A stretch of 34,848 bases of DNA from an uncultured Bacteroidales bacterium (GCA_902788315.1 CADAJS010000031.1:1-34848), one strand, 5' to 3'; positions 18,002 through 25,811 are shown, counted from the first letter of the stretch. Numbers and translations are program-made. The notes: generated by a model not told the origin, from the sequence alone.

Positions 18002-19180
18002 GTGCGCGCGAAGATACTTTTCATATTGTCACTTGTGTCCGTCTATTGTGTCGGGCAGCAGATCAAGATTGGCACCTATACTTTCCCGGAAGGGGGCGTG
18101 TATCAGGGCGAAATGGTTCGTGGCAAGCCCTATGGCACGGGCACTACGACCTATTCCAACGGTGATGTCTATGTGGGTTCCTACGTGAAAGGCGTGCGCC
18201 AGGGACAGGGCACCTATACCTTCAGCGACGGCGAGAAATACGAAGGCGAATGGTATCAGAACCATCAGCACGGACGTGGCACCTACTACTTTGCCAATAA
18301 CAACCGCTACGAGGGCCTTTGGTTCCGCGACATGCAGCAGGGCCACGGAGTGATGTACTACTACAACGGCGACATCTACGACGGTGAGTGGCAGAACGAC
18401 AAGCGCGAGGGGCAGGGCACATATACCTATGCCGGAGGCGCATCATATCAAGGCACATGGCGCAATGACATGCGCGATGGAAAGGGAATATTCGACTGGA
18501 ACAACGGCAATAGCTATGACGGCTCCTGGCACGAAAACCAGATGAACGGCAAGGGCACGTACACCTATGCCTCGGGTGACGTCTATACCGGCGACTGGAA
18601 AAACGACCGCCAGCACGGACGGGGCATATATACGTTCAGCGACGGTAACCGGTACGAAGGACAATACGTTGACGGCGAGCGCACGGGCGAGGGTGTCTAT
18701 ACCCTGGCCAACGGCGACCGCTATGTGGGCCGTTTCCTGAACGGGCAGCGTGAAGGACATGGAACCTTCACCTGGACGGGCGGCGCTGTATATGAAGGGG
18801 AGTGGCATGCCGACAAACAGCACGGTCGTGGTAAATATACATGGGCCGGCGGCGGCACCTACGAAGGCGAGTGGAAGGACGGACTGATGCATGGCGAGGG
18901 CATCATGCGCGAGGCTGACGGCACCAAGTTCAAGGGCCACTTCGAGAACGGACTCAAGGAAGGTAGCGGCCTTCTGGTTGATTCCCAGGGCAACCGCTTC
19001 GAGGGCAATTTCCATCGGGGCGAGAAGCATGGCGAATTTGTGGAGAAGGACCGCAACGGCAACGTGCTTCGCCGCGTCACGTATGTGAATGGCGTGGCAC
19101 AGGCTACGCCCGAAGCCAAGGCCGACTCGGGACAGAAGAAACCCTCATCCGGTTCCGCTTCCCGGCAGAGAAGAAGATAA
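18002..19180 (+). CDS. Exported MORN-repeat protein (14 repeats)
   Basis: A 392-residue protein that starts at GTG (18002), the first usable codon after a strong promoter. A signal peptide (MRAKILFILSLVSVYCVGQQ) is followed by 14 MORN repeats covering residues 22-345: one of 24 residues and thirteen of exactly 23, each of the form GxYxxxxGxxYxGxWxxxxxxG. A degenerate fifteenth repeat and a basic Ser/Lys/Arg tail (KKPSSGSASRQRRR) complete it. MORN repeats make extended beta-hairpin rods that bind lipid or protein in other systems; most described ones are cytosolic, whereas this one appears exported. The branching enzyme gene follows after 31 nt. Function is not known from sequence. Confidence 0.85.
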   Translation: MRAKILFILSLVSVYCVGQQIKIGTYTFPEGGVYQGEMVRGKPYGTGTTTYSNGDVYVGSYVKGVRQGQGTYTFSDGEKYEGEWYQNHQHGRGTYYFANNNRYEGLWFRDMQQGHGVMYYYNGDIYDGEWQNDKREGQGTYTYAGGASYQGTWRNDMRDGKGIFDWNNGNSYDGSWHENQMNGKGTYTYASGDVYTGDWKNDRQHGRGIYTFSDGNRYEGQYVDGERTGEGVYTLANGDRYVGRFLNGQREGHGTFTWTGGAVYEGEWHADKQHGRGKYTWAGGGTYEGEWKDGLMHGEGIMREADGTKFKGHFENGLKEGSGLLVDSQGNRFEGNFHRGEKHGEFVEKDRNGNVLRRVTYVNGVAQATPEAKADSGQKKPSSGSASRQRRR

Positions 19181-19211
19181 AATCAGACAAAATCAATCAT
19201 AACGATAACGT

Positions 19212-21347
19212 ATGGCAACTACATCCAAAGCGGCAAAGAATGCCGCCTCAAAGAAAGACGCAGGCAAAAAGAAGGCTTCGGCCGCCAAGAAATCGTCAGC
19301 CGCAAAGGGCGAACAGGTAGCCGAGGTCGCGCCGCAGGTGCTGAAGTTAATCAAGAATGATCCCTATCTGGCAGAGTATGCGCCAGCCATCGAAGGCCGC
19401 CATCAGAACGTGCTTAACAAGATGAACGAACTGACGAACGGAGGCAAGCAGACGCTCAGCGACTTCGCCAGCGGCTATCTCTACTTCGGACTCCACAAGA
19501 CGGAGACCGGATGGGTGCTGCGTGAATGGGCCCCTAACGCGAAGGCAATCTTCGTCGTTGGAGATTTCAACAAATGGAAAGAAACCACCACCTATGCCAT
19601 GCGCCGCATCAAAGGCACTGAGAACTGGGAACTGAAGATTAACAACAAGTCGTTCAAGCATGGCTGCCACTACAAACTACACGTCTATTGGGAAGGTGGT
19701 ATGGGAGAGCGCATCCCGGCATGGAGCCAGCGTGTGGTGCAGGACCCCGACACACATCTCTTCAGTGCACAAGTCTGGGAACCCAAGGAGGAATACAAGT
19801 GGAAGCAGACAAAGTTCAAGCCCGAGACCAACCCGCTGCTCATTTACGAATGCCACATCGGAATGGCGCAGGACAAGGAGGGCATCGGCACCTACGAGGA
19901 GTTCCGCAAGAACGTGCTGCCACGCATCGCTAAGTCGGGATACAACTGTATTCAGATGATGGCCATACAGGAGCATCCCTATTACGGAAGTGCAGGCTAC
20001 CATGTGAGCAACTTCTTTGCCCCCAGCAGCCGCTTCGGCACTCCCGAGGAGCTGAAGGCGCTCATAGACGACGCCCATGCGAACGGCCTCTCCGTCATCA
20101 TGGACATCGTGCACAGCCATTCGGTGAAGAACGAGAACGAGGGCCTCGCCAACTTTGCCGGCGACCCTTGCCAGTATTTCTATCAGGGCGATCGCCGCGA
20201 GCATCCGGCCTGGGACAGCCTATGCTTCGACTATGGCAAGAATCAGGTGATCCACTTCCTGCTCTCCAACTGTAAGTACTGGCTCGAGGAATTCCACTTC
20301 GACGGTTTTCGCTTCGACGGCGTCACGTCAATGTTGTATTACAGCCACGGACTCGGCGAGACGTTCACTAATTATGCCGACTACTATAACGGACACGAAG
20401 ATGATAACGCTATCACCTACCTGACACTGGCCAACGAGCTGATTCACCAGCTGAATCGCAATGCCATCACCATTGCCGAGGAGGTGAGCGGCATGCCAGG
20501 CCTGGCACTGCCATTCAAGGATGGTGGCTACGGCTTCGACTATCGCATGGCCATGAACATCCCCGACTATTGGATCAAGTGTACCAAGGACATGCGCGAC
20601 GAGGACTGGAAGCCCAGCGCACTCTTTTGGGAGATGACCAATCGCCGACAGGACGAAAAGACTATCTCCTACGCCGAGAGCCACGATCAGGCACTTGTCG
20701 GAGACAAAACACTCATCTTCAGAATGGTGGACTCCGACATGTACTGGCATTTCAAGAAAGGAGACGAGACCGGCAATGTCGTACGCGGCATGGCGCTGCA
20801 CAAGATGATACGTCTGCTTACGGCTGGCACCATGAACGGTGGTTACCTGAATTTCATGGGCAATGAGTTCGGTCATCCAGAGTGGATCGACTTTCCGCAT
20901 GAGTCGAACGGATGGAGCTATAAGTACGCTCGCCGGCAGTGGAATCTGGTGGACGACCCCTCACTCTGCTATCATTATCTGAATGATTTCGACGTTGCAA
21001 TGCTCAAGGTGATCAAGCGCCAAAAGCAGTTCCAGAAGCAGCCTGTCGTCGAACTGTGGCATCACGACTCGGACCAGGTGCTGGCATTCCAGCGGGGCGA
21101 CTTGCTCTTCTTCTTCAATTTCAGTCCTTATCGTTCATACACGGGCTATGGCTTCATGGTGCGACAGGGCGCATACGAGTATCTGCTGAATACCGACGAC
21201 GTGGCATTTGGCGGACAGGGCATCAACGATGACCGCATGCAGCACTTCACGCTCTACGATGCTGCTCTCGCCCGCGAGAACAAGGGGTGGCTGAAACTCT
21301 ATCTGCCGGCACGCACTGCCTGTGTGCTGCGCCAGGTACGTGAATAG
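19212..21347 (+). CDS. glgB: 1,4-alpha-glucan branching enzyme (GH13_8-like)
   Basis: Forms alpha-1,6 branches in glycogen. It has 711 residues: a Lys/Ala/Ser-rich tail (about 2-33), a CBM48-type N-domain (about 85-190), and a GH13 barrel with conserved regions I DIVHSHSVKN (298-307), II GFRFDGV (nucleophile D369), III ITIAEEVS (acid/base E423) and IV AESHDQALVGDK (H491, D492). The AESHDQALVGDKT form is that of eukaryote-like branching enzymes (GH13_8), rather than the E. coli GlgB type. The N-terminal tail (repeated KKDAGKKKASAAKK-type residues) is like histone H1 or AlgP tails and is unusual for this enzyme. It is in an operon with the MORN gene and a membrane protein. Confidence 0.95.
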   Translation: MATTSKAAKNAASKKDAGKKKASAAKKSSAAKGEQVAEVAPQVLKLIKNDPYLAEYAPAIEGRHQNVLNKMNELTNGGKQTLSDFASGYLYFGLHKTETGWVLREWAPNAKAIFVVGDFNKWKETTTYAMRRIKGTENWELKINNKSFKHGCHYKLHVYWEGGMGERIPAWSQRVVQDPDTHLFSAQVWEPKEEYKWKQTKFKPETNPLLIYECHIGMAQDKEGIGTYEEFRKNVLPRIAKSGYNCIQMMAIQEHPYYGSAGYHVSNFFAPSSRFGTPEELKALIDDAHANGLSVIMDIVHSHSVKNENEGLANFAGDPCQYFYQGDRREHPAWDSLCFDYGKNQVIHFLLSNCKYWLEEFHFDGFRFDGVTSMLYYSHGLGETFTNYADYYNGHEDDNAITYLTLANELIHQLNRNAITIAEEVSGMPGLALPFKDGGYGFDYRMAMNIPDYWIKCTKDMRDEDWKPSALFWEMTNRRQDEKTISYAESHDQALVGDKTLIFRMVDSDMYWHFKKGDETGNVVRGMALHKMIRLLTAGTMNGGYLNFMGNEFGHPEWIDFPHESNGWSYKYARRQWNLVDDPSLCYHYLNDFDVAMLKVIKRQKQFQKQPVVELWHHDSDQVLAFQRGDLLFFFNFSPYRSYTGYGFMVRQGAYEYLLNTDDVAFGGQGINDDRMQHFTLYDAALARENKGWLKLYLPARTACVLRQVRE

Positions 21348-21362
21348 ACTAAGCATAACCAA

Positions 21363-21420
21363 CGTGCGGCCGGCCTCGGAATGGACAGGAAAAGAACGTC
21401 CGTCGCATGAGGCCGGCACG
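21363..21420 (+). other. Inverted repeat between glgB and the next gene
   Basis: CGTGC-GGC-CGGCCTC (21363-21377) faces GAGGCCGGCACG (21409-21420); pairing is complete except for three extra bases in the left arm. There is no T-run, so it looks like an mRNA stability or processing hairpin rather than a terminator. Confidence 0.5.
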
Positions 21421-21439
21421 CTGAAAAACTACATGAAGG

Positions 21440-22600
21440 ATGCACTATACGAGCGCTAATACCCGAAAGACGGCGCGGACGATACCCTTCGTCTGCGGCT
21501 TGCTCTTTGCTGCATTCTCCTTCCTCTATCTCTATTTTCTCCAGTCCGACCTGCTGGCCTTGCTCCAGTTCCGCCTTTCCCACGGACAGACCAGCTACGA
21601 CCCGCTCATCGGCTCGCTGCTCATCACCCTGGTGCTCACGCTGGTGGGAGCCGGCTTTCAGCGTATGCTCTCCCTCCCTATACGTGCGCTTGCGCTGGCA
21701 TGGTTGCCTTCGTGTCTGTTACTGCTGGCCCACGTCGGATGGCGTATTGCACCCGAGGAGGGCGATGCCATCTGTCTGCCGCCGATGCCACGACTGATCT
21801 TCCTGGCTGTGCTGGCTGTTGCCTATCTGGTTGCACTGCGGCTGTGTCATGTTTATCGGGACACCGCCGGCGAGCGTGCTCCGCTGTTTTCCCACCTGAC
21901 GCCCAACCTGCTCGTTCTGGGACTGGCCTTCCTGGTGGCCGGCATATCAGGCAATACCTCCACGCCCCTGCACTATGAGTTGCAGGTGGAGCGTCTGCTC
22001 TCGGACGACCGCTTTGACGAGGCATTGCAAGTGGGGGAGCAGGCCGATGCCACCTCGCCCCGCCTGACGGCTATGCGCTGTTATGCACTCAGTCGCGAGA
22101 GAGAGCTCGGAGAACGTCTGTTCTACTATGCCTTGCACGGCGATTGCACTCAGATGTTGCCGGAATGGGATGCCACGCTGCGCACTCACGACCTTGCCGA
22201 TAGTGTCTATCACCATCTCCGCTTCCGGCCATGCCACGTTTGCCGGCCTTCCACTATGCTTTTCCTTGAGAATGCATACAGCCTCGACACGCTGGCCTCG
22301 CCTGTCCTACGCGATTATCTGCTCTCAGCCTGTCTGCTGGAGCGCAGCCTGCCACGCTTTGCTGAACTCCTGGCTGCCGACTCATTGAAGTCTCTTCCCA
22401 CGCACTATCGCGAGGCGCTGACACTCTATGCCGTACAGGATACGTGTTTTCACTTGCCACAGCCCGATACGTCTATGGAGGAGGACTTGCACGAATTTCT
22501 CACGGAGATGGAGCAGGCAGACGATGTGATGTCGCCGGCCGACCGACTGCGACGACGCTTCTCCCATACTTATTGGTATTATTACTTCTTCGCTAAATAA
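21440..22600 (+). CDS. Integral membrane protein with soluble C-terminus
   Basis: A 386-residue protein with about five hydrophobic segments in the N-terminal half (roughly 15-35, 55-75, 80-100, 117-137, 153-171). A soluble, helix-rich C-terminal half of about 210 residues (e.g. ERLLSDDRFDEALQVGEQAD) reads like degenerate TPRs. It ends in the aromatic cluster THTYWYYYFF-like SHTYWYYYFFAK. I think it belongs to the Bacteroidales family DUF6057, but from memory only. It lies 92 nt after glgB and is the last gene before a strong terminator, so it is probably made with the MORN protein and branching enzyme. Its function is unknown. Confidence 0.7.
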   Translation: MHYTSANTRKTARTIPFVCGLLFAAFSFLYLYFLQSDLLALLQFRLSHGQTSYDPLIGSLLITLVLTLVGAGFQRMLSLPIRALALAWLPSCLLLLAHVGWRIAPEEGDAICLPPMPRLIFLAVLAVAYLVALRLCHVYRDTAGERAPLFSHLTPNLLVLGLAFLVAGISGNTSTPLHYELQVERLLSDDRFDEALQVGEQADATSPRLTAMRCYALSRERELGERLFYYALHGDCTQMLPEWDATLRTHDLADSVYHHLRFRPCHVCRPSTMLFLENAYSLDTLASPVLRDYLLSACLLERSLPRFAELLAADSLKSLPTHYREALTLYAVQDTCFHLPQPDTSMEEDLHEFLTEMEQADDVMSPADRLRRRFSHTYWYYYFFAK

Positions 22601-22602
22601 AG

Positions 22603-22640
22603 CAATCGCCGCATGTCGTCCAGACGACATGCGGCGATTG
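22603..22640. terminator. Bidirectional terminator, perfect 18-bp stem
   Basis: CAATCGCCGCATGTCGTC (22603-22620) and GACGACATGCGGCGATTG (22623-22640) are exact complements around a two-base centre. It stands between convergent genes. On the minus strand it is followed by CTTTATTTAG; on the plus strand the tail is only partly T-rich. Confidence 0.85.
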
Positions 22641-22684
22641 TGTTGTCGTGTGCGACATGACATCGCACGCATGGAACTCGGGTC

Positions 22685-22963
22685 TTACTTCTTTTCAAAT
22701 GCTTCCACGGAGAGCTCACCACACTCCTGCATGATGCCTACATACTGGATGAACTCTGGCGTTGCACTGTGTGCATCGAGTGCAGCCTGGTCGGCCCATG
22801 TCTCAATGATGGTGAACACGTCGGGGCGTGTGGCGCTCTCAAATGCATCGTATGCAATGCAGCCGGGATGTTTCTGTGACTTGGCCACGAGTGCTACCGC
22901 AGCCTCCAAAGCCTTTGTGTAAAGGCCTTCCTTTGCCTGGAAAAAGCAGTTCAGTCTGATCAT
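22685..22963 (-). CDS. ABM-domain putative quinol monooxygenase
   Basis: A 92-residue single-domain protein of the antibiotic biosynthesis monooxygenase (ABM, YgiN-like) superfamily. It begins MIRLNCFFQAKEG and has the usual ABM pattern: a central EPGCIAYD-like segment (HPGCIAYDAFES) and VFTIIETWADQAALDAHSATPEFIQY, where ETW and the following AHxxTPEF are family hallmarks. Such ferredoxin-like dimers oxidise quinols or aromatic compounds without a cofactor, or act as stress-linked proteins; the substrate cannot be predicted. It has a -7 box at 22994-23001. The redox-type lipoprotein gene upstream on the same strand could be a functional partner, but there is no direct evidence. Confidence 0.85.
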   Translation of the reverse strand: MIRLNCFFQAKEGLYTKALEAAVALVAKSQKHPGCIAYDAFESATRPDVFTIIETWADQAALDAHSATPEFIQYVGIMQECGELSVEAFEKK

Positions 22964-22993
22964 AATATTCTTGTTTAGGTGTTATTGCTTTTG

Positions 22994-23001
22994 CAAATAT
23001 A
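22994..23001 (-). promoter_or_regulatory. -7 box of the ABM gene
   Basis: TATATTTG on the minus strand fits TAnnTTTG, 31 nt before the start codon. No good TTG is found about 20 nt upstream. Confidence 0.45.
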
Positions 23002-23088
23002 CGAATTTATTTTTTTCTCTTCGCATGGAAAAGCACTTTTTCTGCATCCGCCTGCGCGGTTTTTATATATTGTAGCGCATGAAGGCTC

Positions 23089-24195
23089 TTATTTTGCAGT
23101 TTTCCTGCCGTTACGTACATAGATGCCTTTGACCGCCCTGGTGCTACGTATGCCGCTGAGCGATACATAGGTATTGTCGTCGTCGGCTTTTGCCCGTATC
23201 TTGTCGATGGCTGTCGGGGTGGAGAGGGACAAGGTCACCTGGACAGGGCCTTGGCCTGCCCTCAGGAAGGTCTTCAGGTTGTCTGCCGTGGCGCTGTCAA
23301 TCTGTCCGATACGTGTGTAGCTCCACTGGTTGCTGCCGTAGAAGATTACGAGTTGGTTGCCCTGATAGAGCATGATGTCACCCGGCACGGTGGTGATGCG
23401 TTCGTTGCTCGTGGGAAGCGAGCGTCCCAGCCCGCCTACTTTCTCAAACCCTCCGTAGTCATCGGCCTCGTAGGTGATGGCGTCCTTCTCCAGGGCTTCG
23501 AGCAACGATCGGGTGGCTGTGTTGTCGGCCAGGGTGACGGAGCGTGTGGTCCCGTCCACGGTGAGATAGATTTTCTTCGTCTCCATATTGCGTTTTTTGA
23601 AATTTAGTGTGTTCAGCCAGTCGGTTGCCAGTGACGCTGTCCGGCTACGGTTACTGCTGTTTATCCACAATGCATCGCCCATCCAGGTTACTTTCGTGAG
23701 CAACCGACCGGCATCGGCTACGACTCCCCCGATGCTGCTTGAATGGCTGGACACCACCATTGCGACATGTTTGCCCTTCATCTGTTGGCCATAGTTGAAA
23801 AGGAAAGTCTGCATCGGCGCTGCCATCTGGCTCCACCACAGTGGGGTAACGATGATGAAGTTGTCATAGACGCTCAGGTCGGTTGTCACCGGATCGATGG
23901 GCGGGTAGCTGTTGGCGTCGTTGGGTTTGGCTTTAATCTTATTCAGCAGCTGAGTACCCAATGCATATCCATTGGCATCATACTTTAGTCCCTTCTCGGC
24001 TGGCTGTATCTCCAGTACATCCGCTTCGATGAGCCCGGTCAGGGTCTCCGTAATCTGTCGGCAGTCGCCCGTATAGCTGTAGAATGCCACCAAAGTCTTG
24101 CCGCGTTCGCTATCCGTGGCTTGTGCCCTTGTCCCGTTTTCAGCTGCGCATCCCATGAGTAGGACGGTCAGCATAAGGATGGTTTGCTTATACAT
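23089..24195 (-). CDS. Lipoprotein with flavodoxin and cyclophilin-like domains
   Basis: A 368-residue protein. The N-terminus MYKQTILMLTVLLMGC carries a lipobox (L13-M-G-C16). Residues 33-198 are a flavodoxin-like fold: the FMN phosphate loop FYSYTGDCRQIT (38-49) and a central strand with FIIVTPLWWSQMAAPMQTFL (113-132). Residues 207-318 match the cyclophilin-like (DUF-type, TM1367-like) fold that often accompanies these flavodoxins (YEADDYGGFEKVGGLGRSLP, PGDIMLYQGNQLVIFYG). The C-terminal tail YVSLSGIRSTRAVKGIYVRNGRK resembles a type IX secretion signal. Probable role: flavin-dependent electron transfer at the envelope. Combining a lipobox with such a tail is odd. The fusion may be natural; no frameshift is seen. 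Confidence 0.8.
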   Translation of the reverse strand: MYKQTILMLTVLLMGCAAENGTRAQATDSERGKTLVAFYSYTGDCRQITETLTGLIEADVLEIQPAEKGLKYDANGYALGTQLLNKIKAKPNDANSYPPIDPVTTDLSVYDNFIIVTPLWWSQMAAPMQTFLFNYGQQMKGKHVAMVVSSHSSSIGGVVADAGRLLTKVTWMGDALWINSSNRSRTASLATDWLNTLNFKKRNMETKKIYLTVDGTTRSVTLADNTATRSLLEALEKDAITYEADDYGGFEKVGGLGRSLPTSNERITTVPGDIMLYQGNQLVIFYGSNQWSYTRIGQIDSATADNLKTFLRAGQGPVQVTLSLSTPTAIDKIRAKADDDNTYVSLSGIRSTRAVKGIYVRNGRKTAK

Positions 24196-24244
24196 TTTCT
24201 TCGTTGTTGGGATAGAATGGTTGGTTTTCTCGTTTTAACATCGG

Positions 24245-24252
24245 CAAAGTTA
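24245..24252 (-). promoter_or_regulatory. -7 box upstream of the flavodoxin lipoprotein
   Basis: TAACTTTG on the minus strand, 49 nt before the ATG. There is no convincing TTG about 20 nt upstream, so an activator may be needed. Confidence 0.5.
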
Positions 24253-24435
24253 CTGCTTTTCTATGCATACCTTTAGACATAAATCATCGGAATATCTACC
24301 AATTTTACTGAATCTGCCCCATTGAGTGGGTTTCGGTGGCGCTTGCCGTGCCACATTTTGCTGTAGGGGCAATAGTCGTTATTGCATCAGGTGGAGGAGG
24401 TTCGGCATTTTCCCTTTGCCGGCTATTAGACAAAG

Positions 24436-24465
24436 CACGTGCGACCCGGGGCAGAGTCGCACGTG
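24436..24465. repeat. Perfect 10-bp inverted repeat
   Basis: CACGTGCGAC (24436-24445) and GTCGCACGTG (24456-24465) with a 10-base centre. It lies just past the T-run of the small-RNA terminator and has no T-run of its own, so it is not a terminator in either direction as far as I can see. Confidence 0.8.
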
Positions 24466-24467
24466 GC

Positions 24468-24522
24468 AAAAAAGGGTTCCCAAACGCTGGCGGTCATACT
24501 TTCGCGTTTGGAGTATAACCCT
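24468..24522 (-). terminator. Bipartite intrinsic terminator of the small RNA
   Basis: On the minus strand AGGGTT (24522-24517) pairs with AACCCT (24478-24473) and, inside it, CCAAACGC (24511-24504) pairs with GCGTTTGG (24487-24480). That gives 14 paired bases in two parts, followed directly by TTTTTT. Confidence 0.75.
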
Positions 24523-24647
24523 ATGCGGTGTCCTTATATTTTAAAGGATTGCGTCGCGCTGAACTTCACAGTTCCTTTTGCGTATGCAATATGGATATAA
24601 TATTGGGTCCTGTGAAGGGCATTTGAAAGTGTCTTCTTCACTTTCCC
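24468..24647 (-). ncRNA. Candidate small RNA, about 180 nt
   Basis: A minus-strand unit with its own -7 box (TAACTTTG, 24659-24652), a predicted start near 24647, and an intrinsic terminator ending in six T (24473-24468). Inside, from the 5' end: hairpin GAAAGTG-TCTTCTT-type stem (24645-24625, perfect 7 bp); a two-tier stem CTTCACAG/CTGTGAAG (24617-24564) enclosing CAATAT/ATATTG; then a linker and the terminator stem. There is no open frame of note. It is not a match I recognise to tmRNA, SRP RNA, RNase P RNA or a named riboswitch. Its divergence from an AraC-type regulator suggests regulation by that protein. Evidence is structural only. Confidence 0.45.
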
Positions 24648-24651
24648 GATG

Positions 24652-24659
24652 CAAAGTTA
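24652..24659 (-). promoter_or_regulatory. -7 box of the candidate small RNA
   Basis: TAACTTTG is an exact TAnnTTTG match on the minus strand, five bases before the predicted transcript start. The -33 region is poor, as is common for activator-dependent promoters. Confidence 0.45.
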
Positions 24660-24684
24660 TAGGTTATATATGGTTTCCGCTGTA

Positions 24685-24707
24685 GCTAAATTCCTTTTTT
24701 ATTTAGC
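24685..24707. promoter_or_regulatory. Dyad between divergent promoters
   Basis: GCTAAAT (24685-24691) and ATTTAGC (24701-24707) are perfect inverted arms nine bases apart. They lie between the -7 box of the minus-strand small RNA and the -33 TTG of the AraC-type gene. A plausible operator for the adjacent regulator; inference. Confidence 0.4.
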
Positions 24708-24723
24708 CAAAACTCGTTTTCTC

Positions 24724-24754
24724 TTGCTATTTACCCCTAAAATGCTTACTTTTG
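24724..24754 (+). promoter_or_regulatory. Promoter of the AraC-type regulator
   Basis: TTG (24724-24726), 20 nt, TACTTTTG (24747-24754): exact consensus. It places transcription near 24761 and so fixes the start codon at 24776, not at the upstream TTG at 24752. Confidence 0.8.
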
Positions 24755-24775
24755 CACACGAGAGAAGGAAGTTTT

Positions 24776-25639
24776 ATGAGAAAAATTCGAGAATATCAAC
24801 CTATCACGGCATCGCCGCAGGAGATTGATGCCCGTGGATTGATGGTCTTCGACGACATTCGTCGGATGCCGAGCTATGGTGAGCCGTTCAGTACTTCGTT
24901 CATGACAATAGGCCTCAATCTGGAGGGATGGGTGCGCGTGGAGTGTGACACACGTCCGGTGATCTTCCAGCCACATGATATTGCCATATTGGCGCCTAAT
25001 CATGTAATTTGTACGCGTGATTCGTCTGATGACTATCGCGTGATGCTCATCGTCCTGTCGCCCGCTTTCCGGGAGGAAATGCAACGCCGTTATCCCGATA
25101 TATACCACGACAATTTCAATTACCGCTTCCAGCAATCTCTTCATCTTGAAAACAACCAGTTTACCGTCATCCACCAGTTATTTCATTTGTTCCTCTCCGT
25201 GAGCCGCAGTGACAGTCCACGCCGTTGGGACATGCTTGGCGACTTGCTCGAAGTGCTGTTCCTGCTTTTGCAAGATTATCGTAAAGTCAATGGCGCACCC
25301 ATTCCCATACCTTCGTTGCACGAAGAAATGTTTGCCCAGTTCAATGAAGCTATCGTGAAGCACTGGCGAAAAAGCCGCGAGGTGAAATTCTATGCCGATA
25401 TGTTTCATCTCTCGCCCAAGCATTTCTCCAGTGTCATCAAGCAACGGACGGGGAGAAATGCGCTAGACTGGATCAATGGATATGCTGCTATCAAGGCTCG
25501 TATGATGTTGCGTTATCATCCTGAGATGACAGTGTCGCAGATGGCCCAGTATATGGGATTTCTGGATCAGGCGTCCTTCAGCCGCTTTTTCAAGAGGTAT
25601 GTAGGGATGTCTCCGACGGAGTTTCGGAGACAGGCATGA
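24776..25639 (+). CDS. AraC-family transcriptional regulator
   Basis: A 287-residue regulator. Residues 1-175 form the AraC-type cupin/sensor region (e.g. TIGLNLEGWVRVECDTRPVIFQPHDIAILAPNHV is the beta-barrel with the PHD turn). Residues 190-287 are the double helix-turn-helix: first HTH in SREVKFYADMFHLSPKHFSSVIKQRTGRNALDWI, second in MTVSQMAQYMGFLDQASFSRFFKRYVGMSPTEFRR, where the GFxDxASFSRFFKRxxGxSPxxFR signature is nearly perfect. The effector is unknown. The gene is divergent from the candidate small RNA and the flavodoxin lipoprotein, which are its most likely targets. Upstream in-frame codons were rejected because they precede the predicted transcript start. Confidence 0.93.
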   Translation: MRKIREYQPITASPQEIDARGLMVFDDIRRMPSYGEPFSTSFMTIGLNLEGWVRVECDTRPVIFQPHDIAILAPNHVICTRDSSDDYRVMLIVLSPAFREEMQRRYPDIYHDNFNYRFQQSLHLENNQFTVIHQLFHLFLSVSRSDSPRRWDMLGDLLEVLFLLLQDYRKVNGAPIPIPSLHEEMFAQFNEAIVKHWRKSREVKFYADMFHLSPKHFSSVIKQRTGRNALDWINGYAAIKARMMLRYHPEMTVSQMAQYMGFLDQASFSRFFKRYVGMSPTEFRRQA

Positions 25640-25766
25640 GGCTTCTGTGTATCTGCACTCTATATCTTTCCGTTGCTAATATAGCCCGTTACGGGAACCG
25701 CTACATCATTTCTTATGCGTGGAAAGCATGATTTTCTGCGTTGGAAGAAAATATCTGCTGATTTAT

Positions 25767-25797
25767 TTGGCACTTTGGATGATTTGTCTTAACTTTG
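25767..25797 (+). promoter_or_regulatory. Promoter of the Nif3-like gene
   Basis: TTG (25767-25769), 20 nt, TAACTTTG (25790-25797): exact consensus. The transcript would start near 25804, only about eight bases before the chosen ATG. Confidence 0.8.
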
Positions 25798-25811
25798 CCC
25801 TCACAATAGAT

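Larger units (their letters stand above)
24196..24775. other. Hairpin-rich region between lipoprotein and AraC genes
   Basis: This 580-base region holds a minus-strand -7 box for the lipoprotein gene (24245-24252), a run of inverted repeats (GTGGC/GCCAC near 24336-24353; GCAATA/TATTGC at 24369-24385; CGGCA/TGCCG near 24402-24421; CACGTGCGAC/GTCGCACGTG at 24436-24465), a candidate small RNA (24468-24647), a GCTAAAT/ATTTAGC dyad (24685-24707) and the araC-type promoter. I see no coding sequence. Confidence 0.7.

Noticed and set aside
17755..18165. 136-codon frame overlapping the start of the MORN gene
   Set aside because: It overlaps the promoter and MORN signal peptide in another frame and has no motif.
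24326..24544. 72-codon frame in the hairpin-rich region
   Set aside because: It runs across five inverted repeats and the terminator of the candidate small RNA; no homology or promoter.
24468..24647. tmRNA, SRP RNA, 6S RNA or riboswitch
   Set aside because: No SRP GGAAGG-type loop, no tag frame, no clear 6S-type rod with end-to-end pairing, and no riboswitch core I recognise. Left as an unnamed candidate.
25719..25811. 31-residue N-terminal extension of the Nif3-like protein
   Set aside because: The consensus promoter 25767-25797 lies inside the extension, so it cannot be in the transcript.
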